Below are positions 19,842-30,936 of a stretch of DNA of 64,000 nucleotides, piece after piece. The notes beneath the pieces are model-generated. The model was not told the DNA's origin, did not search any database, and saw nothing but the letters and a program-made list of their open reading frames with translations. The translations under genes and the position numbers were made by a program. The first letter of the stretch is position 1, and every line of letters begins with the position of its first letter. Origin of the DNA: Alcaligenaceae bacterium SAGV5 (GTDB lineage Bacteria; Pseudomonadota; Gammaproteobacteria; Burkholderiales; Burkholderiaceae_B); the NCBI GenBank assembly GCA_009360345.1, contig SPDP01000003.1, positions 62,001 to 126,000 on the forward strand, in the 5' to 3' direction.

Positions 19842-21494
19842 TCACATCTCGTTGTAGACCGGCCCTTCGCCCCCCTGCGGCGTCACCCAGACGATGTTCT
19901 GCGTGGGGTCCTTGATGTCGCAGGTCTTGCAGTGGACGCAGTTCTGGGCGTTGATCTGCAGGCGTTCGGTGCCGGCGTCGTCCTTCACGAACTCGTAGAC
20001 GCCGGCCGGGCAGTAGCGGCTTTCCGGGCCGGCATAGCGCGCGAGGTTGATGTCGACCGGAACCGAGGGATCCTTGAGCGTCAGGTGGATGGGCTCGTTT
20101 TCCTCGTGGTTGGTGTTCGAGATGAACACCGAACCCAGCCGGTCGAAGGTCAGCTTGCCGTCGGGCTTGGGGTATTCGATACGCGGGCAGTCCGCGGCCG
20201 GCTTCAGATAGACGTGGTCGGGCTTGTCGCGATGCAGCGTCCAGGGGAAGTTGCCGCGCAGCAGCCACTGCTCGATGCCGGTCATCAGCGTGCCGACCGT
20301 GCGGCCCTTCTTGAACCACTGCTTGAAGTTGCGCGATTTGTTCAGTTCCTCGCGCAGCCAGGATGCCTCGAAGGCGGCCGGGTAGCTGGCCAGTTCGTCG
20401 TGGCTGCGGCCCGCCTCGAGGGCGTCGAACGCGGCCTCGGCCGCCAGCATGCCGCTCTTGATGGCCGCGTGGCTGCCCTTGATGCGCGAGGCGTTCAGGA
20501 AGCCGGCCTCGCAGCCGACCAGCGCGCCGCCCGGGAAGGCCAGGCGGGGCAGGGACAGCAGGCCGCCGGCCGTGATGGAGCGCGCGCCATAGGCGATGCG
20601 CTTGCCGCCTTCCAGGAAGCCCCGGATGGAAGGATGGGTCTTGAAGCGCTGGAATTCCTCGAAGGGCGACAGCCACGGGTTGCTGTAGTCCAGGCCCACG
20701 ATCAGGCCGATGGCGACCTTGTTGTCCTCGAGGTGGTACAGGAACGAGCCGCCATAGGTGTCGGCGTCCAGCGGCCAGCCGGCGGTGTGGACGACAAGGC
20801 CGGGCTGGTGCCTGGCGGGATCGATCTCCCACAGTTCCTTGATGCCGATGCCGTAGCTTTGCGGATCCTTGCCGGCATCCAGCTTGAGTTTCTCGTTCAA
20901 CTGGCGGCCCAGGTGGCCGCGCGAGCCTTCGGCGAAGATCGTGTAGCGGGCGTGCAGCTCCATGCCCGGCTGGTACTGGTCGGTGGGTTGGCCGTCCCGG
21001 CCCACGCCCATGTCGCCGGTGGCCACGCCCTTGACCGAGCCGTCCTCGTTGTAGAGGATCTCGGCGGCGGCGAAGCCGGGGAACAAGTCCACGCCCAGGG
21101 CTTCGGCCTGTTCGCCGAGCCAGCGGGCCACCTTGCCCAGGCTGACCACGTAGTTGCCGGTATTGTGGAAACAGGCGGGCAGCAGCCAGCCGGGCGTGGC
21201 GCGGGCGCCGGTCTCGGACAGGAACAGGAAGCGGTCTTCGCTGACTGGTGTATTCAGCGGCGCGCCCTTGGCCTTCCAGTCGGGAATCAGCTCGGTCAGC
21301 GCGCGCGGGTCCATGACCGCGCCCGACAGGACGTGGGCGCCGATCTCGCTGCCTTTCTCCAGTATGCAGACTCCGATTTCGCGGCCTTTCTCGGCGGCAA
21401 GCTGCTTGAGGCGGATCGCGGTGGCCAGGCCAGCGGGCCCGCCTCCGACGATGACCACGTCATATTCCATCGACTCGCGTTCGTTGCCTTGCAT
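19842..21494 (-). CDS. etfD: Electron-transfer flavoprotein:ubiquinone oxidoreductase
   Basis: This membrane-associated enzyme takes electrons from ETF, reduced by acyl-CoA and other dehydrogenases, and reduces ubiquinone. The N-terminal FAD-binding motif is VVIVGGGPAGLATAIRL near residues 13-29. The C-terminal 4Fe-4S domain is QINAQNCVHCKTCDIKDPTQ near residue 515, after CPAGVYEF. The 550-residue length is normal. The start is uncertain between 21494 and the in-frame ATG at 21470, since neither has a strong Shine-Dalgarno sequence. The gene diverges from scoA across 135 bp. Confidence 0.95.
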   Translation of the reverse strand: MQGNERESMEYDVVIVGGGPAGLATAIRLKQLAAEKGREIGVCILEKGSEIGAHVLSGAVMDPRALTELIPDWKAKGAPLNTPVSEDRFLFLSETGARATPGWLLPACFHNTGNYVVSLGKVARWLGEQAEALGVDLFPGFAAAEILYNEDGSVKGVATGDMGVGRDGQPTDQYQPGMELHARYTIFAEGSRGHLGRQLNEKLKLDAGKDPQSYGIGIKELWEIDPARHQPGLVVHTAGWPLDADTYGGSFLYHLEDNKVAIGLIVGLDYSNPWLSPFEEFQRFKTHPSIRGFLEGGKRIAYGARSITAGGLLSLPRLAFPGGALVGCEAGFLNASRIKGSHAAIKSGMLAAEAAFDALEAGRSHDELASYPAAFEASWLREELNKSRNFKQWFKKGRTVGTLMTGIEQWLLRGNFPWTLHRDKPDHVYLKPAADCPRIEYPKPDGKLTFDRLGSVFISNTNHEENEPIHLTLKDPSVPVDINLARYAGPESRYCPAGVYEFVKDDAGTERLQINAQNCVHCKTCDIKDPTQNIVWVTPQGGEGPVYNEM

Positions 21495-21629
21495 GTACAG
21501 GGTTCCTCCGGGTGGGGTGGGGGTGCGGAACCGGCGGTGTCACCGCCAAGCCAAGATAGTTCGAAGTATCATCCTGGATTGTATTTCAAGCGATCACGGC
21601 CGTTGGCCACCACGTAAGCGAGGACGACG

Positions 21630-22322
21630 ATGAACAAGGTCTATGCCAGCGCCCGGGAGGCGCTAGCGGACATCGTGCGGGACGGGCAGACCCTGGCGGT
21701 AGGCGGTTTCGGCCTGTGCGGCATACCCGAAGCCCTGATCGCCGCGCTGCGCGATACCGGTGCCAAGAATCTGACCTGCATCAGCAACAATGCGGGCATC
21801 GATGGCGCCGGGCTCGGGCTGCTGCTGGAAACGCGGCAGATCCGCAAGATGATTTCCTCGTATGTCGGCGAGAACAAGGAGTTCGAGCGCCAGTACCTGG
21901 CGGGCGAGCTGGAAGTGGAATTCACGCCCCAGGGCACGCTGGCCGAGAAGCTGCGCGCCGGCGGCGCGGGTATCCCGGCCTTCTTCACGGCCACCGGCGT
22001 GGGCACCCAGGTGGCCGAGGGCAAGGAAATCCGCGAGTTCGACGGCAAGAAATACGTCATGGAGCGCGCGCTGGTGCCGGACGTGGCGCTGGTCAAGGCC
22101 CTGGTGGCGGACAAGAGCGGCAACCTGATCTTCAACAAGACTGCCCGCAACTTCAATCCCAACGCCGCGATGGCGGGCAAGATCACGGTGGCGGAGGTCG
22201 AGCGTATCGTCGAGAACGGCGAGCTGGATCCGGATCACATCCACCTGCCGGGTATCTACGTGCACCGCCTGGTCCTGAACGCGACCCCGGAAAAGCGCAT
22301 AGAACAGCGGACCGTAAGGTAA
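21630..22322 (+). CDS. scoA: 3-oxoacid CoA-transferase subunit A
   Basis: This is the alpha subunit of a succinyl-CoA:3-ketoacid CoA-transferase, which activates acetoacetate or a similar 3-oxoacid using succinyl-CoA. The CoA-transferase signature is [13 protein letters not shown] near residues 25-37, and [25 protein letters not shown] is typical of the family. The product is 230 residues. A GAGGA-type Shine-Dalgarno sequence precedes the ATG. The scoB subunit follows, but 180 bp downstream rather than immediately, because a repeat element lies between them. Confidence 0.95.
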   Translation: MNKVYASAREALADIVRDGQTLAVGGFGLCGIPEALIAALRDTGAKNLTCISNNAGIDGAGLGLLLETRQIRKMISSYVGENKEFERQYLAGELEVEFTPQGTLAEKLRAGGAGIPAFFTATGVGTQVAEGKEIREFDGKKYVMERALVPDVALVKALVADKSGNLIFNKTARNFNPNAAMAGKITVAEVERIVENGELDPDHIHLPGIYVHRLVLNATPEKRIEQRTVR

Positions 22323-22480
22323 CCCCCCTACGCCCTTCGGGCGCCCAGTATGGTGAGCCCCCAGCCGCTACGCGGCAGCCTCCCAAGGGGGCCGGGACCC
22401 ACCTTGGGGCGGCCCGGCGCCGGGTCCCGGGGGGCGGCGCTGGTGGACCGGCGGAGCCGGATCCACGGCGTCCCGGGTCG
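22323..22480 (+). repeat. GC-rich intergenic repeat, copy A (long form, inverse orientation)
   Basis: This copy begins at the scoA stop and ends 22 bp before scoB. Its left end carries the hairpin CGCCC-ttc-GGGCG (22331-22343). Its right end carries the second conserved inverted repeat GGACCGGC-gga-GCCGGATCC (22445-22464). Relative to copies B and C it is inverted and contains about 80 extra bases with their own hairpins: GCCGC-tac-GCGGC and a 9-bp stem CCGGGACCC / GGGTCCCGG. The family is not one I can name. Confidence 0.75.
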
Positions 22481-22502
22481 ATGGATATCAAGGAGAAATG
22501 AC

Positions 22503-23165
22503 ATGGCATGGACTCGAGATGAGATGGCCGCGCGGGCGGCGCGTGAGTTGCAGGATGGTTTCTACGTGAACCTGGGCATCGGGTTGCCGACGCTGGTGGC
22601 CAATCATGTGCCCGAGGGGCTGGAGGTCTGGCTGCAGTCCGAGAACGGGCTGCTGGGCATCGGGCCGTTTCCCACCGAGGACGAGGTCGATCCCGACCTG
22701 ATCAACGCCGGCAAGCAGACCGTGACCACGCTGCCGGGCTCGTCCATCTTCTCGTCGTCGGATTCGTTCGGCATGATCCGCGGCGGCAAGATCAACCTGG
22801 CCATCCTGGGGGCGATGCAGGTGTCCGAGCAGGGCGACCTGGCCAACTGGATGATCCCGGGCAAGATGATCAAGGGCATGGGCGGCGCCATGGACCTGGT
22901 GGCGGGCGTCGGCCGGGTGGTGATCCTGATGGAGCACGTGGCCCGCAAGAAGGACGGCACGGTCGATCTGAAGATCCTGCCCGCGTGCACGCTGCCGCTG
23001 ACCGGCGTGGGCGTCGTGAACCGCATCATCACCGACCTGGCGGTGCTGGACGTCACGCCCCAAGGGCTCAAGCTGGTCGAGCTTGCCCCCGGCGTGACGG
23101 CGCAGGAAGTGGTCGAGAAGACCGCGGCCAAGCTGGATACCTCCGCCGTTGCCGCGTCGGTCTGA
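22503..23165 (+). CDS. scoB: 3-oxoacid CoA-transferase subunit B
   Basis: This is the beta subunit, which holds the catalytic glutamate that forms the CoA thioester: Glu47 in the motif [10 protein letters not shown]. Its 220 residues are normal for the family. The start is fixed by AGGAG at 22491-22495 with a 7-base spacer. The open frame extends upstream into the repeat, but that part is not protein-like. Together with scoA it would form the active heterodimer. The 3' end overlaps the next gene by 17 bp. Confidence 0.95.
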   Translation: MAWTRDEMAARAARELQDGFYVNLGIGLPTLVANHVPEGLEVWLQSENGLLGIGPFPTEDEVDPDLINAGKQTVTTLPGSSIFSSSDSFGMIRGGKINLAILGAMQVSEQGDLANWMIPGKMIKGMGGAMDLVAGVGRVVILMEHVARKKDGTVDLKILPACTLPLTGVGVVNRIITDLAVLDVTPQGLKLVELAPGVTAQEVVEKTAAKLDTSAVAASV

Positions 23166-23823
23166 GTGGCGCGGGGCGGCCCGGCGGGCCGCCCTGGCCG
23201 TGGTATTGGCGGTCCTGGCCGCCTCCGCGCACGCCGAGGCCGGCGGGCCTTACATCCCGGCGGCGCTGGCCATTCCGGCCGTCGCGTCGCGGCCCGCGGC
23301 CTTCGTCCCCGACGGATTCACGCTCGAGCGGGAAGTGCAGGGGGACCTGGGGCTGGAAGGGCAGGGCGTGGCGCAGGTCTACCGCAACGCCGAAGGCCGG
23401 CGCGCGCTGCTGCTGGGAGCCCGCGGCCCCCATGGCTTCGAAGCCACCGGCTGGGGCTTCGTCCTGCCGTGCGCCACCTGCGGCGTGGACCTGTCCGCCG
23501 ACCGCAACCTGGAACTGGCCATACGCCAGCAGCGCGTCATTGTCACGGATCGCAGCCTGTCCAAGGCGGAAGATATCTCCACCTCGGCCGAACTGACCCT
23601 GTCCTATGACCGCGCCGCCCGTCGCTGGTGGCTGCAATCGCTGCGCCAGCTCACCCTGTTCGCCCGCACCGGCCGCGCCGAAGAGTCGCGCGTGGACTAC
23701 GAAACCGGCGCCACCCGCGACGCCGTCGGCCGCTACGATGGCCAGGTCTTCTTCGCCGAAACCTCCCAGACCGGCAAACTCGAAGGCGACCGCCCCGCCC
23801 TGGACACCCTCGTCCTGTACTAA
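23149..23823 (+). CDS. Exported protein of unknown function
   Basis: I do not recognise this 224-residue protein. It begins at a TTG overlapping the scoB end, the only in-frame start that keeps a full signal peptide: [11 protein letters not shown], then a hydrophobic core, then a likely cleavage at SAHA. The mature protein has one CxxC motif (LPCATCGVD near residue 110) and no transmembrane segment, so a periplasmic location is likely. The charged, Arg-rich second half has no visible catalytic motif. The overlap suggests translational coupling to scoB, but a metabolic link to the CoA-transferase is only inferred. It is followed by repeat copy B. Confidence 0.7.
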   Translation: MPRRSEWRGAARRAALAVVLAVLAASAHAEAGGPYIPAALAIPAVASRPAAFVPDGFTLEREVQGDLGLEGQGVAQVYRNAEGRRALLLGARGPHGFEATGWGFVLPCATCGVDLSADRNLELAIRQQRVIVTDRSLSKAEDISTSAELTLSYDRAARRWWLQSLRQLTLFARTGRAEESRVDYETGATRDAVGRYDGQVFFAETSQTGKLEGDRPALDTLVLY

Positions 23824-25686
<1,863 letters not shown>

Positions 25687-25703
25687 GCCGCCTGGAGGTC
25701 ACC

Positions 25704-26591
25704 ATGAGCCAAGACCCGCACGCCTCGACCCGCAGCTATCCGATCTGCGGCTTCGAGATCGGCCTTGCCAAGCCGTTCTTCCTGATCGCCGGACCCTGCG
25801 TGATCGAATCGCAGCAGATGGCGATCGATACGGCCGGCGTCCTGAAAGAGTTGACCGGCAAGCTGGGCATCCCTTTCATCTACAAGAGTTCGTTCGACAA
25901 GGCCAACCGCAGCTCGAGCAAGTCGTTCCGCGGCATGGGCATGGATTTCGGACTGAAGGTGCTGTCCGAGGTGAGGGCGCAGGTCGGCGTGCCGGTGCTG
26001 ACCGATGTGCATGAAACCGAGCAGGCCCGTCCCGTGGCCGATGTGGTGGACATGTTGCAGACGCCCGCCTTCCTGTGCCGCCAGACCGATTTCATCCGCG
26101 CCTGTGCCGCCACGCTCAAGCCCGTCAACATCAAGAAGGGCCAGTTCCTGGCGCCGCACGACATGATCAACGTCGTGGCCAAGGCCCGCGAAGCCGCGAT
26201 CGAGGCCGGCGGCGACGGCGGCAACATCCTGGTGTGCGAGCGCGGCGCATCGTTTGGCTACAACAATCTCGTGTCGGACATGCGCTCGCTGGCTATCATG
26301 CGCGAGACGGATTGTCCGGTCGTGTTCGATGCCACGCATTCGGTGCAACTGCCGGGCGGGCAGGGCACGACTTCAGGCGGGCAGCGTGAATTCGTGCCGG
26401 TGCTGGCGCGGGCGGCGGTGGCCGTGGGCGTGTCGGGCCTGTTCATGGAAACGCACCCGGATCCGGCCCATGCCAAGTCCGACGGGCCCAACGCGGTTCC
26501 GCTGGCGCGCATGGGCGACCTGCTGGCATCGCTGATAGAACTCGACCGCGTGACCAAGCGTCACGGGTTCCTCGAAAACGATTTCCAATAA
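25704..26591 (+). CDS. kdsA: 3-deoxy-8-phosphooctulonate (KDO-8-P) synthase
   Basis: This enzyme condenses phosphoenolpyruvate and arabinose-5-phosphate to KDO-8-phosphate for the lipopolysaccharide inner core. Characteristic segments are [11 protein letters not shown] near residue 62 and [14 protein letters not shown] near residue 211. Cys32 in IAGPCVIES occupies the place of the metal-ligand cysteine of the metal-dependent class; the E. coli enzyme has Asn there. This suggests a divalent-metal enzyme. The start at 25704 follows GGAGG with a short spacer. It has 295 residues and sits 17 bp after pyrG. Confidence 0.97.
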   Translation: MSQDPHASTRSYPICGFEIGLAKPFFLIAGPCVIESQQMAIDTAGVLKELTGKLGIPFIYKSSFDKANRSSSKSFRGMGMDFGLKVLSEVRAQVGVPVLTDVHETEQARPVADVVDMLQTPAFLCRQTDFIRACAATLKPVNIKKGQFLAPHDMINVVAKAREAAIEAGGDGGNILVCERGASFGYNNLVSDMRSLAIMRETDCPVVFDATHSVQLPGGQGTTSGGQREFVPVLARAAVAVGVSGLFMETHPDPAHAKSDGPNAVPLARMGDLLASLIELDRVTKRHGFLENDFQ

Positions 26592-26600
26592 CTTTCTTGA

Positions 26601-27896
<1,296 letters not shown>

Positions 27897-27905
27897 TGCG
27901 CGCGG

Positions 27906-27927
27906 CCGCGCCGCTGACGCGGCGCGG
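27906..27927 (+). other. GC hairpin in the eno-ftsB gap
   Basis: A perfect 9-bp stem CCGCGCCGC / GCGGCGCGG (27906-27914 and 27919-27927) with the loop TGAC lies between the eno stop and ftsB. No T-run follows. It may lower read-through from the highly expressed eno gene into ftsB, or protect the eno mRNA end. Confidence 0.4.
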
Positions 27928-27944
27928 TCCAGGGAAGAGCCTCC

Positions 27945-28292
27945 ATGCGCCTGCTCACGCTGATAATCGCCCTGCTGCTGGTGATGATCCAGTATCCGCT
28001 CTGGCTGGGCAAGGGCGGCTGGCTGCGCACCTGGGAGCTCGAGCGGCAGCTCGACGCCCAGCGGCATACCAATGACGAGCTGCGCACGCGCAACGTCGCC
28101 CTCGACGCCGAGGTGCGCGACTTGAAGAGCGGGACCGATGCCATCGAGGAGCGGGCCCGCTACGAACTCGGCATGCTGCGCCAGAACGAGGCCTTCGTGC
28201 AGATCGTCGACGCACCGCCGGCAGGTACCGTGCCGGCCGGCACGTCCGGCCAACCGGCCGCCCGGCCGGCCGCCGCACCCAATTCTCGCTGA
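27945..28292 (+). CDS. ftsB: Cell division protein FtsB
   Basis: This small bitopic membrane protein bridges FtsL and FtsQ in the divisome. It has a short cytoplasmic N-terminus, one transmembrane helix (residues about 3-20), then a coiled coil with heptad pattern from about 30 to 70 (for example [20 protein letters not shown]) and a conserved [10 protein letters not shown] segment. Its 115 residues and the position directly after eno agree with FtsB. The C-terminal tail is Ala- and Pro-rich and probably disordered. Confidence 0.93.
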   Translation: MRLLTLIIALLLVMIQYPLWLGKGGWLRTWELERQLDAQRHTNDELRTRNVALDAEVRDLKSGTDAIEERARYELGMLRQNEAFVQIVDAPPAGTVPAGTSGQPAARPAAAPNSR

Positions 28293-28305
28293 TACCGGGC
28301 CGGGC

Positions 28306-29010
28306 CTAAGGTCCCAGCAGGTCCCGGCTCCTGCCATGCTCGCGCGCCGCCGACTGCATCGGCATGGCGATCTCGCGGCGTATCACCAAGAGGCCCGCCT
28401 TGCGCGCCTGCCTCACATGGTCATCCGTTTCCGAGGCGTCCGCGAGCGACCTCAGCAGGGTACGCATGCCCGGCAGGTAGGGGGCGTGCAGGTACGTCAA
28501 CCTCAGTACCAGCGTGTTGGCATCGAACAGCGTCTGGCCCGAGCGCGGACCGACGCCGCCGCGGTAGCGGGAAAGGTAGACGGTGTCGTGACGCAGGCGC
28601 TGGTGGTCGTAGTCGAGTTCGCGGGGTTCCGCCGCGCGCCGGGCCGGGAAGTCCTGGAAGCTGGCGGGAGCCGGATTGAGTTGTTCGATGCGTGCCATGC
28701 GCAGGCCATGGACGCGGGTCCAGTGTGCCATTCGTGCGCGCACGGCCGACCGCTGATCGTTCGGGCCTTGCATGGCGCGGATTCCCAGGGCCGGCGACAG
28801 GGCCCGCTCGAATGCCTGGGCGATGGCGGCCGGATCGGCGTTCGCTACCGTTCCGGCCCGTGCCGCTTCGAACAGGGCGTAGCCCACGGCCTGGCGTACC
28901 ACCAGCCAGCGGCCGGTTTCGAAGGCGCCCAGGCCCGCGAACAGGAGCGGAATGGCGACGACCGTGAATTCGGCCATGGCGGCGCCGCGTTGGGACAGGG
29001 ACGAAGGCAT
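28306..29010 (-). CDS. TadE-like pilus assembly protein, orphan
   Basis: This 234-residue protein has the TadE-type N-terminus: a short cytoplasmic part, then QRGAAMAEFTVVAIPLLFAG (residues 7-26), in which a Gly/Ala-Glu-Phe pseudopilin-like motif leads into a hydrophobic helix. The remainder would be periplasmic. TadE and TadF are minor pseudopilins of the Flp/Tad pilus. No other tad gene (prepilin, secretin, ATPase, TadB/C) is in the window, so this is an isolated member. The start is the ATG ending at 29010; a Shine-Dalgarno sequence is not evident. Confidence 0.7.
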   Translation of the reverse strand: MPSSLSQRGAAMAEFTVVAIPLLFAGLGAFETGRWLVVRQAVGYALFEAARAGTVANADPAAIAQAFERALSPALGIRAMQGPNDQRSAVRARMAHWTRVHGLRMARIEQLNPAPASFQDFPARRAAEPRELDYDHQRLRHDTVYLSRYRGGVGPRSGQTLFDANTLVLRLTYLHAPYLPGMRTLLRSLADASETDDHVRQARKAGLLVIRREIAMPMQSAAREHGRSRDLLGP

Positions 29011-29114
29011 GGGCGGAGAGTCATTGGGGGCCCTCCAGCGTGCCCGCGCGCCGCCGGCCCGTCGATTGTGGGAACCACGGCTGGCGAGGCGCCGTGCCGG
29101 GGCAACAAGCGGCC

Positions 29115-30041
29115 CTAGTGCCGCGCCTCGCTCTGGTGCCGCACCTTGGCCGACGCGTTCGCGAACAGCTCCGCGCAGTCGACCGGGTCGAACTCGAAGC
29201 TCTTCACGCAGTAATCGCAATTGATCTGCACGCGTCCCTGCTCGGCCAGGATGTCGTCGATTTCCTCCCTGCCCAGGCGCAGCAGCACGTCCGCCACTTT
29301 TTCGCGCGAGCAGGTGCAACGGTACGACACGGTGGCCGGTTCGAAGGCCCGCAGGGTTTCCTGCCAGTACAGGCGCTGGACCAGTGCGTCGGGGGCCAGC
29401 GTGAGCAGTTCCTCGGACTTGATCGTTTCGGCCAGGATCTGGGCGCGTTCCCAGGTATCGTCTGCGACCGAGGCGGGCTCGGCCTTGGTCTTGCCGCCAT
29501 GGCGCGGAAGCTGCTGCAGCAGCACGCCCGCGGCGCAGCCGGTGTCGGCGGCGAGCCAGATGCGCGTCTGCAACTGTTCGGAGGCCTGCATGTAGTGTTC
29601 GAGCGCCTGGGCCACCGATTCGCCCTGCAGGGCGACGATGCCCTGGTAGGGCTGCTGGCCGGGCAGGCGATCCTGGGGATCCAGTACCACCGAGAAGCGG
29701 CCGCCGCCGTGGGGATTCAAGAGGCTCTGGAAGGTGCCGTCGTCGGGCACGGCGTGGCCTTCGCGCAGTTTGACCGTCGCCCGCATGCCCAGGTCGGCGT
29801 GGCATTCCACGACAATCAGGCCGATGGGGCCGTCGCCCTGCAATTGCAGCACCACGGTACCGTTGAACTTGATATTGGCGGCCAGCAGGGCGCTGGCCGC
29901 GACGAGCTCCCCGAGCAGCTTCTGGATGGCGGGCGGATAATCGTGCCGCGCCTGGATCTCCCGCCAGGTATCGCGTATGGACACGACTTCGGCCCGGACC
30001 GTCTGGTCCTCGAACAGGTATTTCTTGAGTTGGTCGGACAA
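29115..30041 (-). CDS. hslO: Redox-regulated chaperone Hsp33
   Basis: This cytoplasmic holdase chaperone is activated by oxidation together with unfolding. The zinc-binding redox switch is visible near the C-terminus: CTC about residue 250 and CDYC about residue 283, the CxC and CxxC pair of the family. I start it at a TTG (30041) because translation then begins MSDQLKKYLFEDQ, typical for Hsp33, with GAGGAA about 8 bases upstream; no ATG is suitably placed. It is 308 residues. It diverges from the DUF455 gene across 67 bp. Confidence 0.92.
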   Translation of the reverse strand: MSDQLKKYLFEDQTVRAEVVSIRDTWREIQARHDYPPAIQKLLGELVAASALLAANIKFNGTVVLQLQGDGPIGLIVVECHADLGMRATVKLREGHAVPDDGTFQSLLNPHGGGRFSVVLDPQDRLPGQQPYQGIVALQGESVAQALEHYMQASEQLQTRIWLAADTGCAAGVLLQQLPRHGGKTKAEPASVADDTWERAQILAETIKSEELLTLAPDALVQRLYWQETLRAFEPATVSYRCTCSREKVADVLLRLGREEIDDILAEQGRVQINCDYCVKSFEFDPVDCAELFANASAKVRHQSEARH

Positions 30042-30095
30042 GAAGGCTTCCTCGGAAAAAAAGGCGGCTGCGGCAAGCGGCTCAACCCGGCATTT

Positions 30096-30101
30096 TACAA
30101 T
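30096..30101 (+). promoter_or_regulatory. -10 box placed for a leaderless DUF455 transcript
   Basis: TACAAT (30096-30101) ends 7 bases before the ATG at 30109, so transcription would start at or next to the start codon. No Shine-Dalgarno sequence is present. No good -35 hexamer is visible. A near-identical arrangement precedes the PHP gene at 33648. Confidence 0.4.
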
Positions 30102-30108
30102 GCACCCT

Positions 30109-30936
30109 ATGACTGCTGAATTGGAACTGCGGCAGGCCGCCTGCGCGCTGCTGGTCCTGGACGATCCGGCCGGGAAGGCCGCCCGTACCCGCGAGCTGGC
30201 GGCCACGCCTGTATATGTGGACGCCGGCCGCGTCTTGCAAGAGCCCGACGGGGTGCCGGGCCGCCCGGCGCGGCCCCAGCTGGTGTCGCCGCGCGACGTG
30301 CCGGGACGGGGCGTGGCCTCGGTCGAGGCGCGGGCGGCGCTGCTGCATGCGCTGGCCCACATCGAGTTCAACGCGATCAACCTGGCCTTGGACGCCCTCT
30401 GGCGTTTCGCGGGGATGCCCGCTGGCTACTACCTGGACTGGCTCCAGGTCGCTGGCGAGGAGGCCCTGCATTTCACCCTGCTGGCCGAACATCTGCGGGT
30501 TCTGGGCTACGCCTATGGCGACTTCCCCGCCCACGACGGATTGTGGCAGATGGCCGAACGGACCCGGTTCGATCCGCTGGCCCGGATGGCGTTGGTGCCG
30601 CGCACGCTGGAGGCCCGGGGCCTGGACGTGAGTCCGGCGATACGGGCCAGGCTGGCGGGAGCGGGGGACGCGGCGGCGGCCGGCATCCTGGATATCATCC
30701 TGCGCGACGAGATCGGCCACGTGGCCATCGGCAATCGCTGGTACCGGTATCTGTGCGAGCGCGAGGGGGTCGATCCCGTGGATCACTACGCCGTGCTGGC
30801 CCGGCGCTACGACGCCCCGGGCCAGTTCGGCCCGTTCAATTTTCCCGCCCGCCGGGCAGCGGGCTTCACGGAAGCGGAGCTGCGCTCGCTGGAGCAGTCG
30901 GCCATTTCCGGCCGCGATCGTCCTCGATCTGCCTGA
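30109..30936 (+). CDS. Ferritin-like domain protein, DUF455 family
   Basis: This 275-residue protein belongs to the DUF455 ferritin-like group. The expected iron-ligand helices are visible: HALAHIEFNAINLALDALW, EEALHFTLLAEHLRVLGY and IILRDEIGHVAIGNRWYRYL, each with Glu or His spaced as ExxH. A di-iron or ferritin-like role is inferred; the substrate is unknown. Two starts are close (30100 and 30109); I use the second, which fits the nearby -10 box. Its 3' end overlaps the convergent acyl-CoA ligase gene by 71 bp. Confidence 0.8.
   Translation: MTAELELRQAACALLVLDDPAGKAARTRELAATPVYVDAGRVLQEPDGVPGRPARPQLVSPRDVPGRGVASVEARAALLHALAHIEFNAINLALDALWRFAGMPAGYYLDWLQVAGEEALHFTLLAEHLRVLGYAYGDFPAHDGLWQMAERTRFDPLARMALVPRTLEARGLDVSPAIRARLAGAGDAAAAGILDIILRDEIGHVAIGNRWYRYLCEREGVDPVDHYAVLARRYDAPGQFGPFNFPARRAAGFTEAELRSLEQSAISGRDRPRSA

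Noticed and set aside
22350..22502. N-terminal extension of scoB through the repeat
   Set aside because: The extension is Pro/Gly/Arg-rich repeat sequence. A strong Shine-Dalgarno sequence directly precedes the ATG at 22503, where family similarity begins.
28306..29805. A longer TadE-like protein reaching to 29805
   Set aside because: The upstream part is antisense to hsp33 and has no TadE character. The typical N-terminus begins at the ATG ending at 29010.
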